DNA of 7,196 nt from Pseudomonas sp. (GTDB lineage Bacteria > Pseudomonadota > Gammaproteobacteria > Pseudomonadales > Pseudomonadaceae): NCBI GenBank assembly GCA_029239415.1, contig JAQZAY010000188.1:1-7196 (forward strand). The letters run 5' to 3'. Positions 6,869 to 7,196 of this stretch are shown here, one piece after another. Both the position numbers and the translations under genes were made by a program. The notes beneath the pieces were generated by a model, which saw only the letters and a list, made by a program, of their open reading frames with translations, ran no database searches and was not told the DNA's origin. Numbering within the stretch: the first letter of the stretch is position 1; every line of letters starts with the position of its first letter.

Positions 6869-6929
6869 GCGCGCCTTCCAGCGTGTTTTTTTTTGCAGTT
6901 CTTGCGCTCTGTCAGTTTACTTACTACAA
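6850..6929 (+). repeat. Direct repeat TTACTACAA (two copies)
   Basis: The 9-mer TTACTACAA occurs at 6850-6858 and again at 6921-6929, 71 bp apart start to start. The copies bracket the hairpin with the nine-T run and the second lies inside the candidate oprI promoter. They could be paired binding sites; no protein can be named. Confidence 0.4.
6869..6894 (+). terminator. Terminator-like hairpin followed by nine T residues, upstream of oprI
   Basis: GCGCGC (6869-6874) can pair with GCGTGT (6881-6886) through four Watson-Crick and two G-U pairs around a CTTCCA loop, directly followed by the T-run 6886-6894. It points along the plus strand, but no plus-strand gene ends before it since the GNAT gene reads the other way. 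It would end an unrecognised small transcript or insulate oprI. The T-run alone could instead act as a flexible AT tract upstream of the strong oprI promoter. Confidence 0.35.
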
Positions 6930-6943
6930 GTAATGGGTACTAT
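6916..6943 (+). promoter_or_regulatory. Candidate sigma-70 promoter for oprI
   Basis: TTTACT (6916-6921) and TACTAT (6938-6943) are separated by 16 nt and each match the -35/-10 consensus at four of six bases. This predicts a leader of about 65 nt. A second AT-rich stretch, TATTTAATAGATT (6978-6990), offers an alternative -10 nearer the gene, but with a poorer -35. Confidence 0.4.
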
Positions 6944-7014
6944 GTACGCCGGCCAGTTTCTCTTTCCGAGAGATGGCTATTTAATAGATTAGAAAGTCCT
7001 TGAAGGGGAACACG

Positions 7015-7196
7015 ATGAACAACGTTCTGAAATTCTCTGCTCTGGCTCTGGCCGCAGTTCTGGCTACCGGTTGCAGCAGCGTATCCAAAGAAACCGAAGC
7101 TCGTCTGACTGCTACCGAAGACGCAGCAGCTCGCGCCCAGGCTCGTGCCGATGAAGCCTATCGCAAGGCTGACGACGCTCTGGCTGCCGCTCAGAA
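7015..7196 (+). CDS. oprI: Outer membrane lipoprotein OprI (murein lipoprotein), 3'-truncated by the window
   Basis: OprI is the abundant small lipoprotein of Pseudomonas, the counterpart of E. coli Braun lipoprotein, anchored by lipid in the outer membrane and associated with peptidoglycan. The first 60 codons plus two bases are visible; the full protein is about 83 aa, so about 23 residues are outside the window. A lipoprotein signal peptide (residues 1-19, hydrophobic ALALAAVLA) ends in the lipobox LATGC with Cys20 as the lipidated residue. After it comes an alanine-rich, heptad-like coiled coil ([20 protein letters not shown], 27-46, continuing to the edge). A strong Shine-Dalgarno AAGGGGAA (7003-7010) precedes ATG 7015. 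Codon choice (GCT, CGT, GTT, GAA) differs from the C-ending codons of the other genes, as expected for very high expression. Confidence 0.97.
   Translation, partial: MNNVLKFSALALAAVLATGCSSVSKETEARLTATEDAAARAQARADEAYRKADDALAAAQ

Noticed and set aside
6664..6933. Plus-strand open frame of 89 codons upstream of oprI
   Set aside because: No ribosome binding site, no similarity recognised, and it runs through the nine-T hairpin and the candidate oprI promoter.

Overview
The window is a GC-rich, densely coded chromosomal stretch from a gamma-proteobacterium, almost certainly a Pseudomonas and most likely of the P. putida / P. fluorescens lineage. The call rests on the 83-residue-type murein lipoprotein OprI at the right edge, an iron-sulfur-type CysH next to cysB, a RimK-like glutamate ligase homologue, and strong G/C third-position codon bias. 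This is ordinary core genome: I found no insertion sequence, phage gene, CRISPR array, tRNA or rRNA.

Layout. Positions 1-897 (+) hold the 3' part of an ATP-grasp alpha-L-glutamate ligase-like gene, followed by a GC-rich stem-loop. Then come pabB (1030-2373, +) and cysH (2455-3189, +). cysB (3268-4242, -) converges on cysH, and a 54-nt imperfect stem-loop lies between them. A universal stress protein gene (4368-4865, -) reads in the same direction as cysB but is separated from it by an AT-rich promoter region. A class I DAHP synthase gene (5100-6176, +) diverges from the stress gene and ends in a strong terminator shared with a convergent mini-GNAT acetyltransferase gene (6227-6508, -). Positions 6509-7014 are non-coding and markedly richer in A+T. 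The first 60 codons of oprI (7015 onward, +) close the window.

How the genes relate. CysB is the LysR-type activator of cysteine biosynthesis and CysH is a classic member of its regulon, so regulator and target sit tail to tail. The DAHP synthase commits carbon to the shikimate pathway, and PabB uses its end product, chorismate, for folate. The two lie in separate transcription units about 2.7 kb apart, so this is probably proximity rather than a pathway cluster. The ligase-like, Usp and GNAT genes have no functional link to the rest that can be read from this window.

The least explained stretches are the 506-nt region before oprI, which contains an orphan hairpin followed by nine T residues, and the regulatory DNA before cysB. 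I found no convincing new multi-gene system.
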